Source of the DNA: an uncultured Pseudomonadota bacterium
GTDB taxonomy: Bacteria > Pseudomonadota > Gammaproteobacteria > Steroidobacterales > Steroidobacteraceae
Direction: 5' to 3'
DNA length: 64,000 nucleotides
Assembly (NCBI GenBank): GCA_903884235.1
Contig: CAISEB010000041.1
Location: forward strand, 47,890 to 111,889
Shown here: positions 1 through 8,396 of the stretch, in pieces
Layout: each line of letters opens with the position of its first letter
Numbering within the stretch: position 1 is the first letter of the stretch
Position numbers and translations under genes: made by a program
The notes under the pieces: generated by a model
Told to the model about the DNA's origin: nothing
The model's input: the letters and a program-made list of their open reading frames with translations, nothing else
Databases searched by the model: none

Positions 1-239
1 AGCGCGACCAACCTTCCACAGAAATCAAACGCCGAAGATGTGCCGAAGCTCTTGGTGATCCGACTAAGACTTCTCCCTTCTAGATATAGGGTTATGGAAG
101 ATAGCTAACCTTATTTAGGAGGTTAGCGATGCGACCTCACTTGGACGCGGCGTAGCGCGATGTCCCGGCGGCTGGATCGCCGATATGCCCAATTTGAGGT
201 ATGACGACCATGTCGAAATGCGACATGCGTGGCAGGCGG
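1..239 (+). other. Left flank of the IS with a decayed, HicB-like gene remnant
   Basis: No intact gene is visible. An 8-bp inverted repeat (GCTAACCT at 104-111, AGGTTAGC at 120-127) overlaps a strong Shine-Dalgarno AGGAGG (117-122) placed 6 nt before an ATG at 129. That reading frame stops after eight codons. In another frame, 170-239 reads GWIADMPNLRYDDHVEMRHA and then WQAA, which resembles the HicB/DUF1902 antitoxin pattern G-W-I-A-D-x-P-x-L-x-Y ... A-W-x-x-A-A, with the middle segment missing. My inference is a degenerate antitoxin gene later hit by the IS at position 240. The resemblance is short and could be chance. Confidence 0.25.
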
Positions 240-259
240 CTAGGAGTCTGCGCGGCAGA
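240..259 (+). repeat. Left inverted repeat of the IS (with CTAG)
   Basis: The 20 bases match the reverse complement of 1788-1807 exactly. The first four (CTAG) are likely target-site DNA. Confidence 0.85.
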
Positions 260-401
260 CAGATGTCGGGGTAGCGGGAGCGGCGATGAACGAGTTTTTC
301 GTAGCCGCAGAGGCTGACGGCAAGCGGCGCGGACCCAGCGGTCGTCCGCTGGATCTGCCGATCACGGCCCGACGGGCGATATTGCTTCCACTTGGCATCG
401 T

Positions 402-1727
402 TCAGACCGCCATCGTTGCCATTCGCCGCAAGTTCAGCGCCGCGCAGACGAGCTGGAACTCACAGCGCACCTTCTCGACGCCACGCAAGCTGAACTGCCG
501 GAACCCCAGCACCTGCTTGATCCAGGCATTCGGAGGTTCGACGATGGCCTTGCGCCGCCGGTAGCGGCCACGGCCATCCGGGTGTTCCATCTTGGCCGCC
601 ATCGCCGCCGTGTGTGGCAGCCGACCGGTGTCGATGCCGACCAGACGCTTGCCCTCACGGCCGATCGCCACGATCACATCAATGTCCGGCGCCGACACGG
701 CCAGGTGAGCCAGCGCCGCTTCGCTGCGGTAGCCGGCATCCGCCAGCACCACTGCGGGGACACCCCCGGTGTTGCGTTCGATCGCAGCGATCATCCTGGG
801 CAACTCGCCCGAGTCGGCAGCGCACTGGGTCAGTTCCGCCACGACAATGATCTGCGCCTGGGCGTCCACCGCCGTCTGGCCGTTGTAGCACTGCTCAAAG
901 CCGGCGCTGCTCTTCATGATGCGGCTGTCAGGATCGGTGAAGTTGTCCTGCGCCTTCGCCGGCGGCTCGCCGAAGGGGCGCTGGAACGCAGGCCCTGGCT
1001 TGCGCGGGGAACCCCCTGGGCCTGAGTCGTCGTCATCGGGCTTGCGGCCACGTTCGGCGTCTGCCTCGCGCTGGCGCTGCTCGAGCCGGCCCTTGGCCGC
1101 TCGGATCGCCGCCAGACGCTGCTCGCGCCGCGCGATCTCCGCCGGCACGTCCAGCTCCGGCTCGCCGGCCTCCGCCTTGTCCGCCTGCGCCGCACGGGCC
1201 AACAGCGCGTCGATCTGCGCCTTGAGCTCCGCCTCCGCCGCCTGCATCCGACCGTAGCTCATCGCCTTGTGCTTGCTGGCGTTGGCCTTGAGCTTGGTGC
1301 CGTCCACCGCGATCGTGCCCAGCCGCACCAGCCCACACTCCCGCGCCAGCTTCACCACCTGCACGAACAACGCCGCCAGCTCCTTCAGGTGCAGCGCCCG
1401 AAAGTCACAAATCGTCCGGTGCTTCGGGAAGTTACCCGCACCCAGCAGCCGGAACGCCACGTCCTCGTGCAGCTTCTTGGCAATCTTGCGCGAGGAAAAC
1501 ACCCCCGTCGCGTAGCCGTACACCAGCACCTTCACCATCATCGCCGGATGAAACGGCTGGTTGCGTGGACCGCCGTCCTCGTAGCGTGCGTAAAACGCCC
1601 GCAGATCCAGCGCGTTGATCGTGTCGCTGATGTAGTGCGCCAGGTGATCTTCCGGCAGCCAATCCCGCAGCGAGTGCGGTAGCAGCAGATCCTGGTCCGG
1701 TTCGTACGGCAGATAACTCGTTGGCAT
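402..1727 (-). CDS. IS1182 family (DDE-type) transposase
   Basis: A 441-residue transposase. The N-terminal domain (about 15-110) carries the family pattern LRDWLPEDHLAHYISD, then RFLL-type GAGNFPKHRTICDFR around residue 95-115. The catalytic core starts with TIAVDGTKLKANAS (about 138-152, first Asp), has VLADAGYRSEA (about 325-335, second Asp) and ends with RRKAIVEPPNAWIKQ followed by VLGFRQFSLRG (about 388-415, Glu region). Between them is a charged helical insertion (about 160-260) rich in Arg, Glu and Asp, as usual in this family. The ORF is uninterrupted. The start at 1727 directly precedes MPTSYLPYEPDQDLLLP, the usual N-terminus of the group. The gene lies within the inverted repeats at 240 and 1807. 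Confidence 0.9.
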   Translation of the reverse strand: MPTSYLPYEPDQDLLLPHSLRDWLPEDHLAHYISDTINALDLRAFYARYEDGGPRNQPFHPAMMVKVLVYGYATGVFSSRKIAKKLHEDVAFRLLGAGNFPKHRTICDFRALHLKELAALFVQVVKLARECGLVRLGTIAVDGTKLKANASKHKAMSYGRMQAAEAELKAQIDALLARAAQADKAEAGEPELDVPAEIARREQRLAAIRAAKGRLEQRQREADAERGRKPDDDDSGPGGSPRKPGPAFQRPFGEPPAKAQDNFTDPDSRIMKSSAGFEQCYNGQTAVDAQAQIIVVAELTQCAADSGELPRMIAAIERNTGGVPAVVLADAGYRSEAALAHLAVSAPDIDVIVAIGREGKRLVGIDTGRLPHTAAMAAKMEHPDGRGRYRRRKAIVEPPNAWIKQVLGFRQFSLRGVEKVRCEFQLVCAALNLRRMATMAV

Positions 1728-1787
1728 GCCGTATTTTACAGCCTCAACTCACCCAGCGGGGCATCAACTCACCTGAAAATAACGGCT

Positions 1788-1807
1788 TCTGCCGCGCAGA
1801 CTCCTAG
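1788..1807 (-). repeat. Right inverted repeat of the IS (with CTAG)
   Basis: Reverse complement of 240-259 over all 20 bases. The mismatch at 1787 versus 260 and at 1808 versus 239 defines the limits. Confidence 0.85.
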
Positions 1808-1880
1808 GCGCGAATGAGATGCATCGCTTGCGTCGAAGGCGGCTTCTTAAATCGCCGGGGCTACGGAGGACCCCAGAATC

Positions 1881-1912
1881 AAAAAGGGCCGGTCACGACG
1901 TGACCGGCCCCT
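1881..1912 (-). terminator. Intrinsic terminator after the parvulin gene
   Basis: Read on the minus strand: GGGCCGGTCACG, a short loop, then the complementary TGACCGGCCC followed by TTTTT. The long GC stem and U-tract lie about 40 nt past the stop codon at 1954, so this ends the yciB-yciI-bolA-ppiC transcription unit. Confidence 0.85.
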
Positions 1913-1953
1913 TCCTGGAAGGTCCGTAGAGCGGCGCCCGGGGCGCCGTCGAC

Positions 1954-2877
1954 TTACTTCTTGCCGTCAGCCGCAGGCGCTGCGGGCATGGCAGGCATCG
2001 CGGGCATCGCGGGCATCGCGGGCATCGCGGACGCCGCCGGAGCCTCGACCTTGGCTTCCTCGATCTTCGCGGCCTTGCGCAGCGAGTCGATGTAGTCGTG
2101 CACCATGTGCTGCTGCACGATCGAGCCGAGGCGATCCTTCACGGCCTCGTACGGCGGCGGCGTGATCGGACGCTTGTCGTCCAGGCGGATCACGTGGAAG
2201 CCGAACTGCGTCGCCACCGGCGTCTTCGTGTACTCGCCTTTCGCCAGCGCCGCGACGGCATCCGAGAACGGCTTGACCATCTTGTCGCCGGTGAACCAAT
2301 TGAGGTCACCACCCTGGGCCTTCGAGCCCGGGTCGATCGACAGTTGCTTCGCGAGGTCCTCGAACTTCGCGCCCTTCTGCAGCTTCGCAATCGCGTCCTT
2401 CGCCGTCGCCTCGTCCTTCACGAGGATGTGGCGGGCGTGGTACTCCTCCTTCGGCATGCCGCCGATCTGGCGGTCGTACTCGGCCTTCAAGTCCGCCTCG
2501 GTCGGCGTCTTGCTCTTCGCGTAGTTCTGGAAGAGGGTCGAGGCGAGCAGGTTCAGGCGGTCGAGCTCGAGACGGGCGGCCACCTCCGGGTTCGCGGCGA
2601 CGTTCTGCTTGTCGGCCTCGATGCCGCTGACGTACAGGCCCTCGAGGGCCTCGAGCAGCTGCTTGCGCTGCTCGGTCGGCAGTTCCTCGGGCTTCTTGTT
2701 GGTCTGGGCCTGGACCCACACCTCGAAGGCCGCCGCCGAGATCGGCTTGCCGTTGACGGTCGCGACCGCCGGCTTCTGGGCGGGCTGGTCGGACGCCTTG
2801 TTGCCGTCGTGCTTGCAGGCCGCGAGGCCGAGCGCGGAGACGGCAACCACCGCCGGCATCCAATTGCGAATCATCAT
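1954..2877 (-). CDS. PpiC/parvulin-type peptidyl-prolyl cis-trans isomerase lipoprotein
   Basis: A periplasmic prolyl isomerase, probably lipid-anchored. It starts MMIRNWMPAVVAVSALG and reaches the lipobox LAAC about 20 residues in. A SurA/PpiC-like chaperone helix region follows (about 30-150). The parvulin domain lies around 155-250, with YHARHILVKDEATAKDAI, the SIDPGSKAQGGDLNWF loop and the FGFHVIRLDDKR strand. The C-terminus is an unusual AMP-repeat tail. An ATG at 2925 exists upstream, but it would overlap bolA and put a non-signal stretch before the lipoprotein signal, so 2877 is preferred; GAGG lies about 8 nt before it. Last gene of the unit; terminator at 1881-1912. Confidence 0.85.
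   Translation of the reverse strand: MMIRNWMPAVVAVSALGLAACKHDGNKASDQPAQKPAVATVNGKPISAAAFEVWVQAQTNKKPEELPTEQRKQLLEALEGLYVSGIEADKQNVAANPEVAARLELDRLNLLASTLFQNYAKSKTPTEADLKAEYDRQIGGMPKEEYHARHILVKDEATAKDAIAKLQKGAKFEDLAKQLSIDPGSKAQGGDLNWFTGDKMVKPFSDAVAALAKGEYTKTPVATQFGFHVIRLDDKRPITPPPYEAVKDRLGSIVQQHMVHDYIDSLRKAAKIEEAKVEAPAASAMPAMPAMPAMPAMPAAPAADGKK
1981..2031 (-). repeat. 9-bp tandem repeat coding the Met-Pro-Ala tail
   Basis: About five copies of GCGGGCATC (one variant copy) encode (MPA)n near the C-terminus of the parvulin. The unit is a multiple of three, so copy-number change would alter tail length without shifting frame. Confidence 0.8.
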
Positions 2878-2887
2878 GGAGTCAACC

Positions 2888-3178
2888 TCATGTGTCGATA
2901 AAAGGGGGCGGCGAGGCGCGCTCACCCGGCGCGTCCGCCTCGATGCTCAGGGCATGCACTTCGGCCGGGATCAGCGGCCGCAGCGCCTCGTAGACCAGCC
3001 GGTGCCGGGCGAGCACCGGGAGGCCCCGGAATCGTTCAGACAGGATTCGCACCCGAAAGTGCCCGGCTCCGCCATGGCCGGCATGGCCGGCGTGCGCGTG
3101 GCTGTCGTCGACCACCTCGAGGTGCAGCGGCGACAGCGTCTCGGTCAGCAGTGCCTCGATCCGCTCGGAACGGTTCAT
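2888..3178 (-). CDS. BolA family protein
   Basis: A 96-residue BolA-like protein. Members of this family pair with monothiol glutaredoxins in Fe-S and iron handling. The class II KH-like fold shows [20 protein letters not shown] in the N-terminal half and [26 protein letters not shown] in the C-terminal half. It contains the invariant R-x-x-x-V-Y motif helix and the HALSIEA strand. The His/Gly-rich [13 protein letters not shown] loop is the expected metal-cluster ligand region. The start overlaps the stop of the upstream yciI-like gene (ATGA, 3175-3178), and the stop lies 10 nt before the parvulin start, so the genes are co-transcribed. Confidence 0.88.
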   Translation of the reverse strand: MNRSERIEALLTETLSPLHLEVVDDSHAHAGHAGHGGAGHFRVRILSERFRGLPVLARHRLVYEALRPLIPAEVHALSIEADAPGERASPPPFIDT

Positions 3179-3474
3179 GGTAGCACCTTGATGTAGGGCA
3201 GGACCTCGACCGAGGCGTACACGCCGGCCGCGCGATACGGATCGGCGTCCGCCCAGGCGCGCGCCGCCTCGAGCGAGGGAAACTCCGCGACGATCAGGCT
3301 GCCGACGAAGCCGGCCGGCCCCGGATCCGGGCTGTCTATCGCGGGCAGCGGGCCGGCCGCGAACAGCCGGGCCTCGGCCTGGAGCGCCTGCAGCCGCGCG
3401 AGGTGGGCGGGGCGCGTCGTGCGCCGGGCGGCGAGCGAGTCGGGCGCGTCGCGGCCGAGGATCATGTAGAGCAT
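3175..3474 (-). CDS. yciI: YciI-like protein
   Basis: A 99-residue small protein of the YciI dimeric ferredoxin-like fold. The start [14 protein letters not shown] gives the typical first strand followed by the R-x-x-H-L-x-R-L-x-x-L helix ([11 protein letters not shown]). A GPL...D region and the GSLIVAEF strand come next, then the [14 protein letters not shown] motif and a [16 protein letters not shown] ending. The His in RPAHL and the Asp in the WADADPY motif are the conserved active-site-like residues. Biochemical function is not established. The start at 3474 overlaps the yciB stop (ATGA), and its own stop overlaps the bolA start, indicating translational coupling. Confidence 0.88.
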   Translation of the reverse strand: MLYMILGRDAPDSLAARRTTRPAHLARLQALQAEARLFAAGPLPAIDSPDPGPAGFVGSLIVAEFPSLEAARAWADADPYRAAGVYASVEVLPYIKVLP

Positions 3475-4013
3475 CAGGTCGAGTCTCCGGCGAGGCGCTC
3501 GGCCCGGCGGGCCAGCCAGTACACCTGCGCGAGCAGGAACACGAACACGATGCCGATCTTCGTCAGCTTCCACCAGACCCACGTGTTGAGTCCGTACCGG
3601 TAGGCGACCGCGAGGTTCAGGCCGGCGAGCAGCGCGAAGAACCCGACCCACATCCAGTTCGCGGCGCGCCAGGTGGCGGCGTCGACCTTCAGGTGCTCGG
3701 ACATCATCCGCTCGACGAACGGCCGGCCCTGCAGCGAGGACGCCGCGAAGGCGAGGGCGAGGGTGGCGTACAGCGCCGTCGGCATCCACATCAGCACGAG
3801 GTCGTCGTGGAAGTAGAGCGTGACCGCGCCGAAGGCGAACACCAGCACCGCCGACCACAGCATCATCGGGCTCACCCGGCGCGTGCGCAGCCACGTCACC
3901 GCGAGCTGCAGCGCCGTCGCGGCCATGAGCACGCCGGTGGCGGTCCAGATGCCGACGGTCTTGTAGGCGACGAAGAACGCGAGGATGGGCAGGAAGTCGA
4001 TGAGCGCCGACAT
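3474..4013 (-). CDS. yciB: YciB family inner-membrane protein (septation protein A)
   Basis: A 179-residue integral membrane protein of the YciB/IspZ family, implicated in envelope integrity and septation. It begins [18 protein letters not shown], the family signature for the first helix, followed by four further hydrophobic segments. The conserved [19 protein letters not shown] and [20 protein letters not shown] blocks sit in the last third. Length matches the family. First gene of a four-gene unit (yciB, yciI-like, bolA, ppiC-like); the divergent YciO-like gene starts 91 nt away, so promoters for both lie in 4014-4104. Confidence 0.92.
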   Translation of the reverse strand: MSALIDFLPILAFFVAYKTVGIWTATGVLMAATALQLAVTWLRTRRVSPMMLWSAVLVFAFGAVTLYFHDDLVLMWMPTALYATLALAFAASSLQGRPFVERMMSEHLKVDAATWRAANWMWVGFFALLAGLNLAVAYRYGLNTWVWWKLTKIGIVFVFLLAQVYWLARRAERLAGDST

Positions 4014-4104
4014 GTCGTCTCGGGCCGCGTGCGCGGGGCCGGTATCATAGCGGAATGGCCCGCGACCGGCATCCGCCGCCGCCCGCCGCCCTTAGGTCCC
4101 GCCG

Positions 4105-4734
4105 ATGAGCACGCTTCTAGAACTGCATCCGAAGAACCCCGAGGTCCGCCTGATCCGCCGCGCCGTCGAGGCGATCCGCCACGGCGGGGTGGTGGTCTAT
4201 CCGACCGACTCCTGCTACGCGCTCGGCTGCGCGCTCGGCGACAAGGACGCGATGGAGCGGATCGCGCGGATCCGCCAGACCGACAAGCACCACCATTTCA
4301 CGCTGGTGTGCCGCGACCTGTCCGAGATCGCCCACTACGCCCGGGTCGAGAACTGGCAGTACCGGCTGCTGAAGGCCGTGACCCCCGGGCCCTACACGTT
4401 CATCCTCGAGGCGACCAAGGAAGTGCCGCGGCGCCTGCAGAACCCGAAGCGCCGCACGATCGGCATCCGGGTGCCGGACCACCCGGTGCCGCAGCTGCTG
4501 CTCGCGGAGCTCGGCGAGCCGCTGATGACCTCGACCCTGCTGCTGCCCGGGGACGAGTACCCGCTGACGGATGCGGCCGAGATCCACGCGCGGCTCGAGC
4601 ACCAGGTGTCGCTGGTGCTCGATGGCGGCAACTGCGGCCTCGAGCCCACCACCATCGTCGATCTCGCCGGCAAGGCGCCGGCTATCCTTCGCCTCGGCAA
4701 GGGCGACCCCGCGCGCCTCGGCGCCACGGCCTGA
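4105..4734 (+). CDS. YciO/YrdC/Sua5 family protein
   Basis: A 209-residue Sua5/YciO/YrdC-fold protein. YrdC and Sua5 make threonylcarbamoyl-AMP for the tRNA t6A modification; the role of the YciO branch is less clear. Visible motifs: GGVVVYPTDSCYALGC (about 27-42), the IARIRQTDKHHHFTLVC loop, VTPGPYTFILEATKEVP (about 92-108), RRTIGIRVPDHPV, then PLMTSTLLLPG and TTIVDLAGKAPAILRLGKG at the end. The KHHHFTL variant and the MSTLLELHPKNPE start point to YciO rather than YrdC. It is the first of a plus-strand run leading to trpS-scpA-scpB. Confidence 0.85.
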   Translation: MSTLLELHPKNPEVRLIRRAVEAIRHGGVVVYPTDSCYALGCALGDKDAMERIARIRQTDKHHHFTLVCRDLSEIAHYARVENWQYRLLKAVTPGPYTFILEATKEVPRRLQNPKRRTIGIRVPDHPVPQLLLAELGEPLMTSTLLLPGDEYPLTDAAEIHARLEHQVSLVLDGGNCGLEPTTIVDLAGKAPAILRLGKGDPARLGATA

Positions 4735-4838
4735 GTCCCCGCCGCGTATAATCCGGCGCCTCCCGTCCAGCGTGTCTCCGGTGCTGCCCGAGGCGACTCC
4801 GGGATCGCTTTGCCATGGGAATTAAGATTAAGTAAAAC

Positions 4839-5501
4839 ATGGATTTGAACCAGATACTTCTAGGGATTTCGATCTCGACCCTGCCGCTGCTCCTCGCGCT
4901 CACGGTGCCGGAGATCGCGCGCGGCCGGGTCGCGATGGCGCTCGGCGACAAGACGCCCTCGCCGCGCGGGCCGCTGAGCCTGAACCCGCTCAAGTACGTG
5001 CACCCGATCGGCACGCTGCTGCTGCCGCTGCTCACGGTCGTGCTCGGCTCGCCGCTGGTGTTCGGCTGGGCGCGTCCGGTGGCGGTCGACCCGCGCAACT
5101 TCCGGCACCCGCGCTCGGGCTTCGTCTGGCTCGCCGCGACCGGCCCGCTCGCCAACCTCGTGATGGCGTTCATCTGGGCGGTGCTGTGGATCCGGGTCGC
5201 GGCGCTCCCCGTGCTCGGCGGCAGCAACCTCGCCAGCTGGATCGGCTACATGGGCAAGTTCGGGGTGACGATCAACGCCTTCCTCGGCGTGCTGACGCTG
5301 CTGCCGATTCCGCCGTTCGCGGGCGGCCAGATCCTGATCGCCGTGCTGCCGCGCGAGGCCGGCGCCGCCCTCGCGAGGCTCGAGCCCTACGGGTTCTATA
5401 TCGTGCTCGGCCTGCTCTTCCTCGAGATGTCCAATATCATCGCGATCCTGAGCCCGACGGTCTGGTGGGTGTGCACCCTGATCGTCCGCATCGTGTCCTG
5501 A
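4839..5501 (+). CDS. Site-2 protease (M50) family homologue lacking metal ligands
   Basis: A 220-residue multi-spanning membrane protein with the compact M50 layout. There are hydrophobic helices at about 7-22, 55-75, 95-120 and 145-165 and a C-terminal pair. Family hallmarks are clear: FGWARPVAVDPRNFRHPRSG followed by ATGPLANLVMA, and TLLPIPPFAGGQ. The zinc site is gone, however. The HExxH position reads P24-E25-I-A-R28, and the Asp of the NxxPxPPxDGG motif is Ala161. So this looks like a structured non-peptidase. It sits between the YciO-like gene and trpS, the genomic place where this group is often found. A weak start context (no clear Shine-Dalgarno) precedes the ATG. Confidence 0.82.
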   Translation: MDLNQILLGISISTLPLLLALTVPEIARGRVAMALGDKTPSPRGPLSLNPLKYVHPIGTLLLPLLTVVLGSPLVFGWARPVAVDPRNFRHPRSGFVWLAATGPLANLVMAFIWAVLWIRVAALPVLGGSNLASWIGYMGKFGVTINAFLGVLTLLPIPPFAGGQILIAVLPREAGAALARLEPYGFYIVLGLLFLEMSNIIAILSPTVWWVCTLIVRIVS

Positions 5502-5523
5502 CGTTCCGCCGGAGCCTGCCGAC

Positions 5524-6738
5524 TTGGTCAATACCCCTCCCAACGCCCGCGTCCTGTCCGGCATGCGCCCCACCGGCGCGCTGCACCTTGGCAACTACCA
5601 CGGCGCGCTCAAGAACTGGGTCGAGCTGCAGTACCAGTACGAGTGCTTCTTCTTCATCGCCGACTGGCACGCGCTGACCACGGGCTACGAGGACACCAAG
5701 GACCTCGAGGAGAACACCTGGCAGATGGTCATCGACTGGCTCGGTGCGGGCCTCAACCCGTCCGCCTCGACGATGTTCATCCAGTCGCGCGTGCCCGAGC
5801 ACGCCGAGCTGCACCTGCTGCTGTCGATGATCACGCCGCTCGGCTGGCTCGAGCGCGTGCCGACGTTCAAGGACCAGCAGGAGCAGCTCAAGGAGAAGGA
5901 CCTCGCCACCTACGGCTTCCTCGGCTACCCGCTGCTGCAGAGCGCGGACATCCTGATCTACCGGCCGCGCTACGTGCCGGTGGGCGAGGACCAGGTCGCG
6001 CACGTCGAGATCACCCGCGAGGTCGCCCGCCGCTTCAACCACATCTACGGCCGCGAGAGCGACTTCGCGGAGAAGGCCGAGAAGGCGCTGAAGCGCCTCG
6101 GCGGCAAGAACGCCGAGGCCTATCGCGAGTTCAGGCGCGCCTACCAGGAGAGCGGCGACGAGAGCGCGCTCGAGAAGGCGGCGGCGCTCCTGGATGGCAA
6201 CGGCCGGCTCACGCTCGCCGACCGCGAGCGCCTGCAGGGCTACCTCGAGGGCACCGGCCGCATGATCCTGCCGGAGCCGGACGTGCTGCTGACCCAGACG
6301 CCGAAGGTGCCGGGGCTCGACGGTCGCAAGATGTCGAAGTCCTACGGCAACACGATCGGGCTGCGCGAGGAGCCGGACCAGGTCGCGAAGAAGCTGAAGG
6401 CGATGCAGACCGACCCCGCGCGCGTGCGCCGCACCGACCCCGGCGATCCCGCCAAGTGCCCGGTGTTCGACCTGCACCGCATCTACTCCGGCAGCGACAC
6501 GCAGGCGTGGGCGGCCGAGGGCTGCCGGACCGCCGGCATCGGCTGCATCGAGTGCAAGAAGCCGCTGATCGACGCGGTCGTCGTCGAGATCGAGGGCGTG
6601 CGCGCGCGGGCGCGCGAGTACGAGGAGAACCGCGACGCCGTGGTCAGCCTCGTCAACGAGGGCTGCGAGAAGGCGCGCGAGGCCGCGCGCGAGACCATGC
6701 AGGACGTGCGCTCCGCGATGGGGCTGGAATACCGATGA
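5524..6738 (+). CDS. trpS: Tryptophan--tRNA ligase
   Basis: A 404-residue class I aminoacyl-tRNA synthetase charging tRNA-Trp in the cytoplasm. The Rossmann core starts LSGMRPTGALHLGNYHGAL (HIGH-type motif), includes FFIADWHALTT and the PLLQSADILIYRPRYVPVGEDQ block, and carries GLDGRKMSKSYGNTI (KMSKS loop, near residue 265). It is about 70 residues longer than the short bacterial form. The extra charged helical segment lies around 180-250, between the VGEDQ block and the KMSKS loop. Start codon is TTG at 5524 (MVNTPPNARVLSGM). The stop overlaps the scpA ATG (ATGA, 6735-6738). Confidence 0.93.
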   Translation: MVNTPPNARVLSGMRPTGALHLGNYHGALKNWVELQYQYECFFFIADWHALTTGYEDTKDLEENTWQMVIDWLGAGLNPSASTMFIQSRVPEHAELHLLLSMITPLGWLERVPTFKDQQEQLKEKDLATYGFLGYPLLQSADILIYRPRYVPVGEDQVAHVEITREVARRFNHIYGRESDFAEKAEKALKRLGGKNAEAYREFRRAYQESGDESALEKAAALLDGNGRLTLADRERLQGYLEGTGRMILPEPDVLLTQTPKVPGLDGRKMSKSYGNTIGLREEPDQVAKKLKAMQTDPARVRRTDPGDPAKCPVFDLHRIYSGSDTQAWAAEGCRTAGIGCIECKKPLIDAVVVEIEGVRARAREYEENRDAVVSLVNEGCEKAREAARETMQDVRSAMGLEYR

Positions 6739-7706
6739 ACGAGACCCACGACCTGCCGCCGAGCGGGACCGGCGCGACGCCGGAGGCGACGGCCGAGTCC
6801 GCCGCCGAGCATGCGATCGCCGCCGAGATCCTCGCCGAGGGTCCCGCCGTCGCCGACGGCGCCCTGAAGCCCGAGCAGCACGAGATGCCGTTCGCGATGG
6901 TCGACGGCGAGCCGCTGACGGTGATGCCGAAGGACCTGTACATCCCGCCGCAGGCGCTGCAGGTGTTCCTCGAGGCGTTCGAGGGTCCGCTCGACCTGCT
7001 GCTCTACCTCATCCGCCGCCAGAACCTCGACATCCTCGACATCCCGATCGCCGAGATCACGCGCCAGTACCTCGAGTACATCGACCTGATGCAGGACATG
7101 GAGCTCGAGCTTGCCGGCGAGTACCTGCTGATGGCGGCGATGCTCGCCGAGATCAAGTCGCGCATGCTGCTGCCGCGCCCCGGCGGCGAGGCGGCCGAGG
7201 AGGACGATCCGCGCGCCGAGCTCGTGCGCCGCCTGCAGGAGTACGAGCGCTTCAAGCGCGCCGCCGAGGACATCGACCAGCTGAAGCGCATCGAGCGCGA
7301 CACCTGGGCGGCGCAGGCGGAGCTGGTCGAGCGCAAGGTCGTCGCGGCGCTGCCGGACGTGACGCTGAAGGAGATGCTGCTCGCGTTCAAGGACGTGATC
7401 CAGCGCGCGGCGATGTTCGCGAGCCACACGGTGGTGCGCGAGCGCCTGTCGGTGCGCCAGCGCATGAGCGAGATCCTCGAGCGCCTGCAGGGCGGGGAGT
7501 TCTTCGGGTTCTCGCAGCTGTTCCGCGTCGAGGAGGGCAGGATGGGCGTCACCGTGACCTTCATCGCCGTGCTCGAGCTCGTGCGCGAGGGCCTGCTCGA
7601 GCTCGTGCAGGCCGATACCTATGCGCCGCTGCACGTGCGCGGCGCCGTGCCGCGCGCGGATGCGCCGGCTGCCAACGACCCCACGGCCGAGCCCGTGGCG
7701 TCCTGA
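6735..7706 (+). CDS. scpA: Segregation and condensation protein A
   Basis: The kleisin subunit of the SMC-ScpAB chromosome condensin. The 323-residue protein has an acidic, alanine-rich extension (about 1-60), then the ScpA core FEGPLDLLLYLIRRQNLDIL, ITRQYLEYIDLMQDMELELA and MLAEIKSRMLLPRP. The C-terminal winged-helix region ends with FSQLFRVEEGRMGVTVTFIA and LELVREGLLEL. The ATG is fused to the trpS stop codon. Upstream in-frame sequence is open, but it overlaps trpS and has no kleisin similarity. scpB follows after 16 nt. Confidence 0.93.
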   Translation: MNETHDLPPSGTGATPEATAESAAEHAIAAEILAEGPAVADGALKPEQHEMPFAMVDGEPLTVMPKDLYIPPQALQVFLEAFEGPLDLLLYLIRRQNLDILDIPIAEITRQYLEYIDLMQDMELELAGEYLLMAAMLAEIKSRMLLPRPGGEAAEEDDPRAELVRRLQEYERFKRAAEDIDQLKRIERDTWAAQAELVERKVVAALPDVTLKEMLLAFKDVIQRAAMFASHTVVRERLSVRQRMSEILERLQGGEFFGFSQLFRVEEGRMGVTVTFIAVLELVREGLLELVQADTYAPLHVRGAVPRADAPAANDPTAEPVAS

Positions 7707-7722
7707 TCAGAGGCTGAGAGCG

Positions 7723-8394
7723 ATGAGTGAGTCGTACGTGAAGAACGTGGTCGAGGCGGCGCTGCTGGCCGCCGGCCGTCCGCTGCCTGCCATCGAGATC
7801 CGCGAGCTGTTCGACGAGTTCGAGCGCCCGGAGCTCGCCGCCATCGAGGCCGCGCTCGCGCAGCTCGGCGCCGAGTACGAGGGTCGCGGCATCGAGCTCA
7901 AGGAGGTCGCGAGCGGCTTTCGGATCCAGGTCCGCGAGGCGGTCTCGGGTCCCGTGTCGCGGCTCTGGCAGGAGCGCCCGGCGAAGTACTCGCGCGCGCT
8001 GCTCGAGACGCTCGCGCTCGTCGCCTACCGCCAGCCGATCACGCGCGGCGAGATCGAGGACATCCGCGGCGTCCAGGTCAACCCGAACATCATCCGCACG
8101 CTGCAGGAGCGCGACTGGGTGCGCGTCATCGGCCACCGCGACGTGCCGGGCCGCCCCGAGCTCCTCGCCACCACGCGCCAGTTCCTCGACTACTTCGGCC
8201 TGAAGAGCCTCGACGACCTGCCGACGCTCGCGCAGCTGAAGGACGTCGAGTCGCTCGGCGTGCAGCTCGAGCTCGGCCAGGAACTCACCCTCGAGGCCGC
8301 CGAGGCGCAGGACCCGGACGGCGGCACGATCGAGCTGGAGGCCGTGCCGGCCGCCGCCGACGTGCCGGCGAGCCCCGACGCGCCGGCCGGCTGA
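7723..8394 (+). CDS. scpB: Segregation and condensation protein B
   Basis: The winged-helix partner of ScpA in the condensin complex. The 223-residue protein contains two winged-helix domains: VVEAALLAAGRPLPAIEIREL (about 8-28), and ALLETLALVAYRQPITRGEI with EDIRGVQVNPNIIRTLQERDW (about 90-130). The family end GRPELLATTRQFLDYFGLKS and LDDLP is followed by an acidic tail. ATG 7723 is preferred over the upstream in-frame codon because it has GAGG about 12 nt before and matches the family start. The downstream RluB-like gene starts 2 nt after the stop. Confidence 0.92.
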   Translation: MSESYVKNVVEAALLAAGRPLPAIEIRELFDEFERPELAAIEAALAQLGAEYEGRGIELKEVASGFRIQVREAVSGPVSRLWQERPAKYSRALLETLALVAYRQPITRGEIEDIRGVQVNPNIIRTLQERDWVRVIGHRDVPGRPELLATTRQFLDYFGLKSLDDLPTLAQLKDVESLGVQLELGQELTLEAAEAQDPDGGTIELEAVPAAADVPASPDAPAG

Positions 8395-8396
8395 TC

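Larger units (their letters stand above)
240..1807 (-). mobile_element. IS1182-like insertion sequence, complete ends
   Basis: One transposase gene is enclosed by a perfect 20-bp inverted match: CTAGGAGTCTGCGCGGCAGA at 240-259 and its reverse complement at 1788-1807. The outermost CTAG is itself palindromic. It is therefore probably a 4-bp target duplication flanking 16-bp terminal repeats (244-259 and 1788-1803) rather than part of the element. Removing the element and one CTAG rejoins the flanking DNA without any other change. Intact ends plus an uninterrupted transposase suggest recent insertion and possible activity. Family assignment rests on the transposase. Confidence 0.85.
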
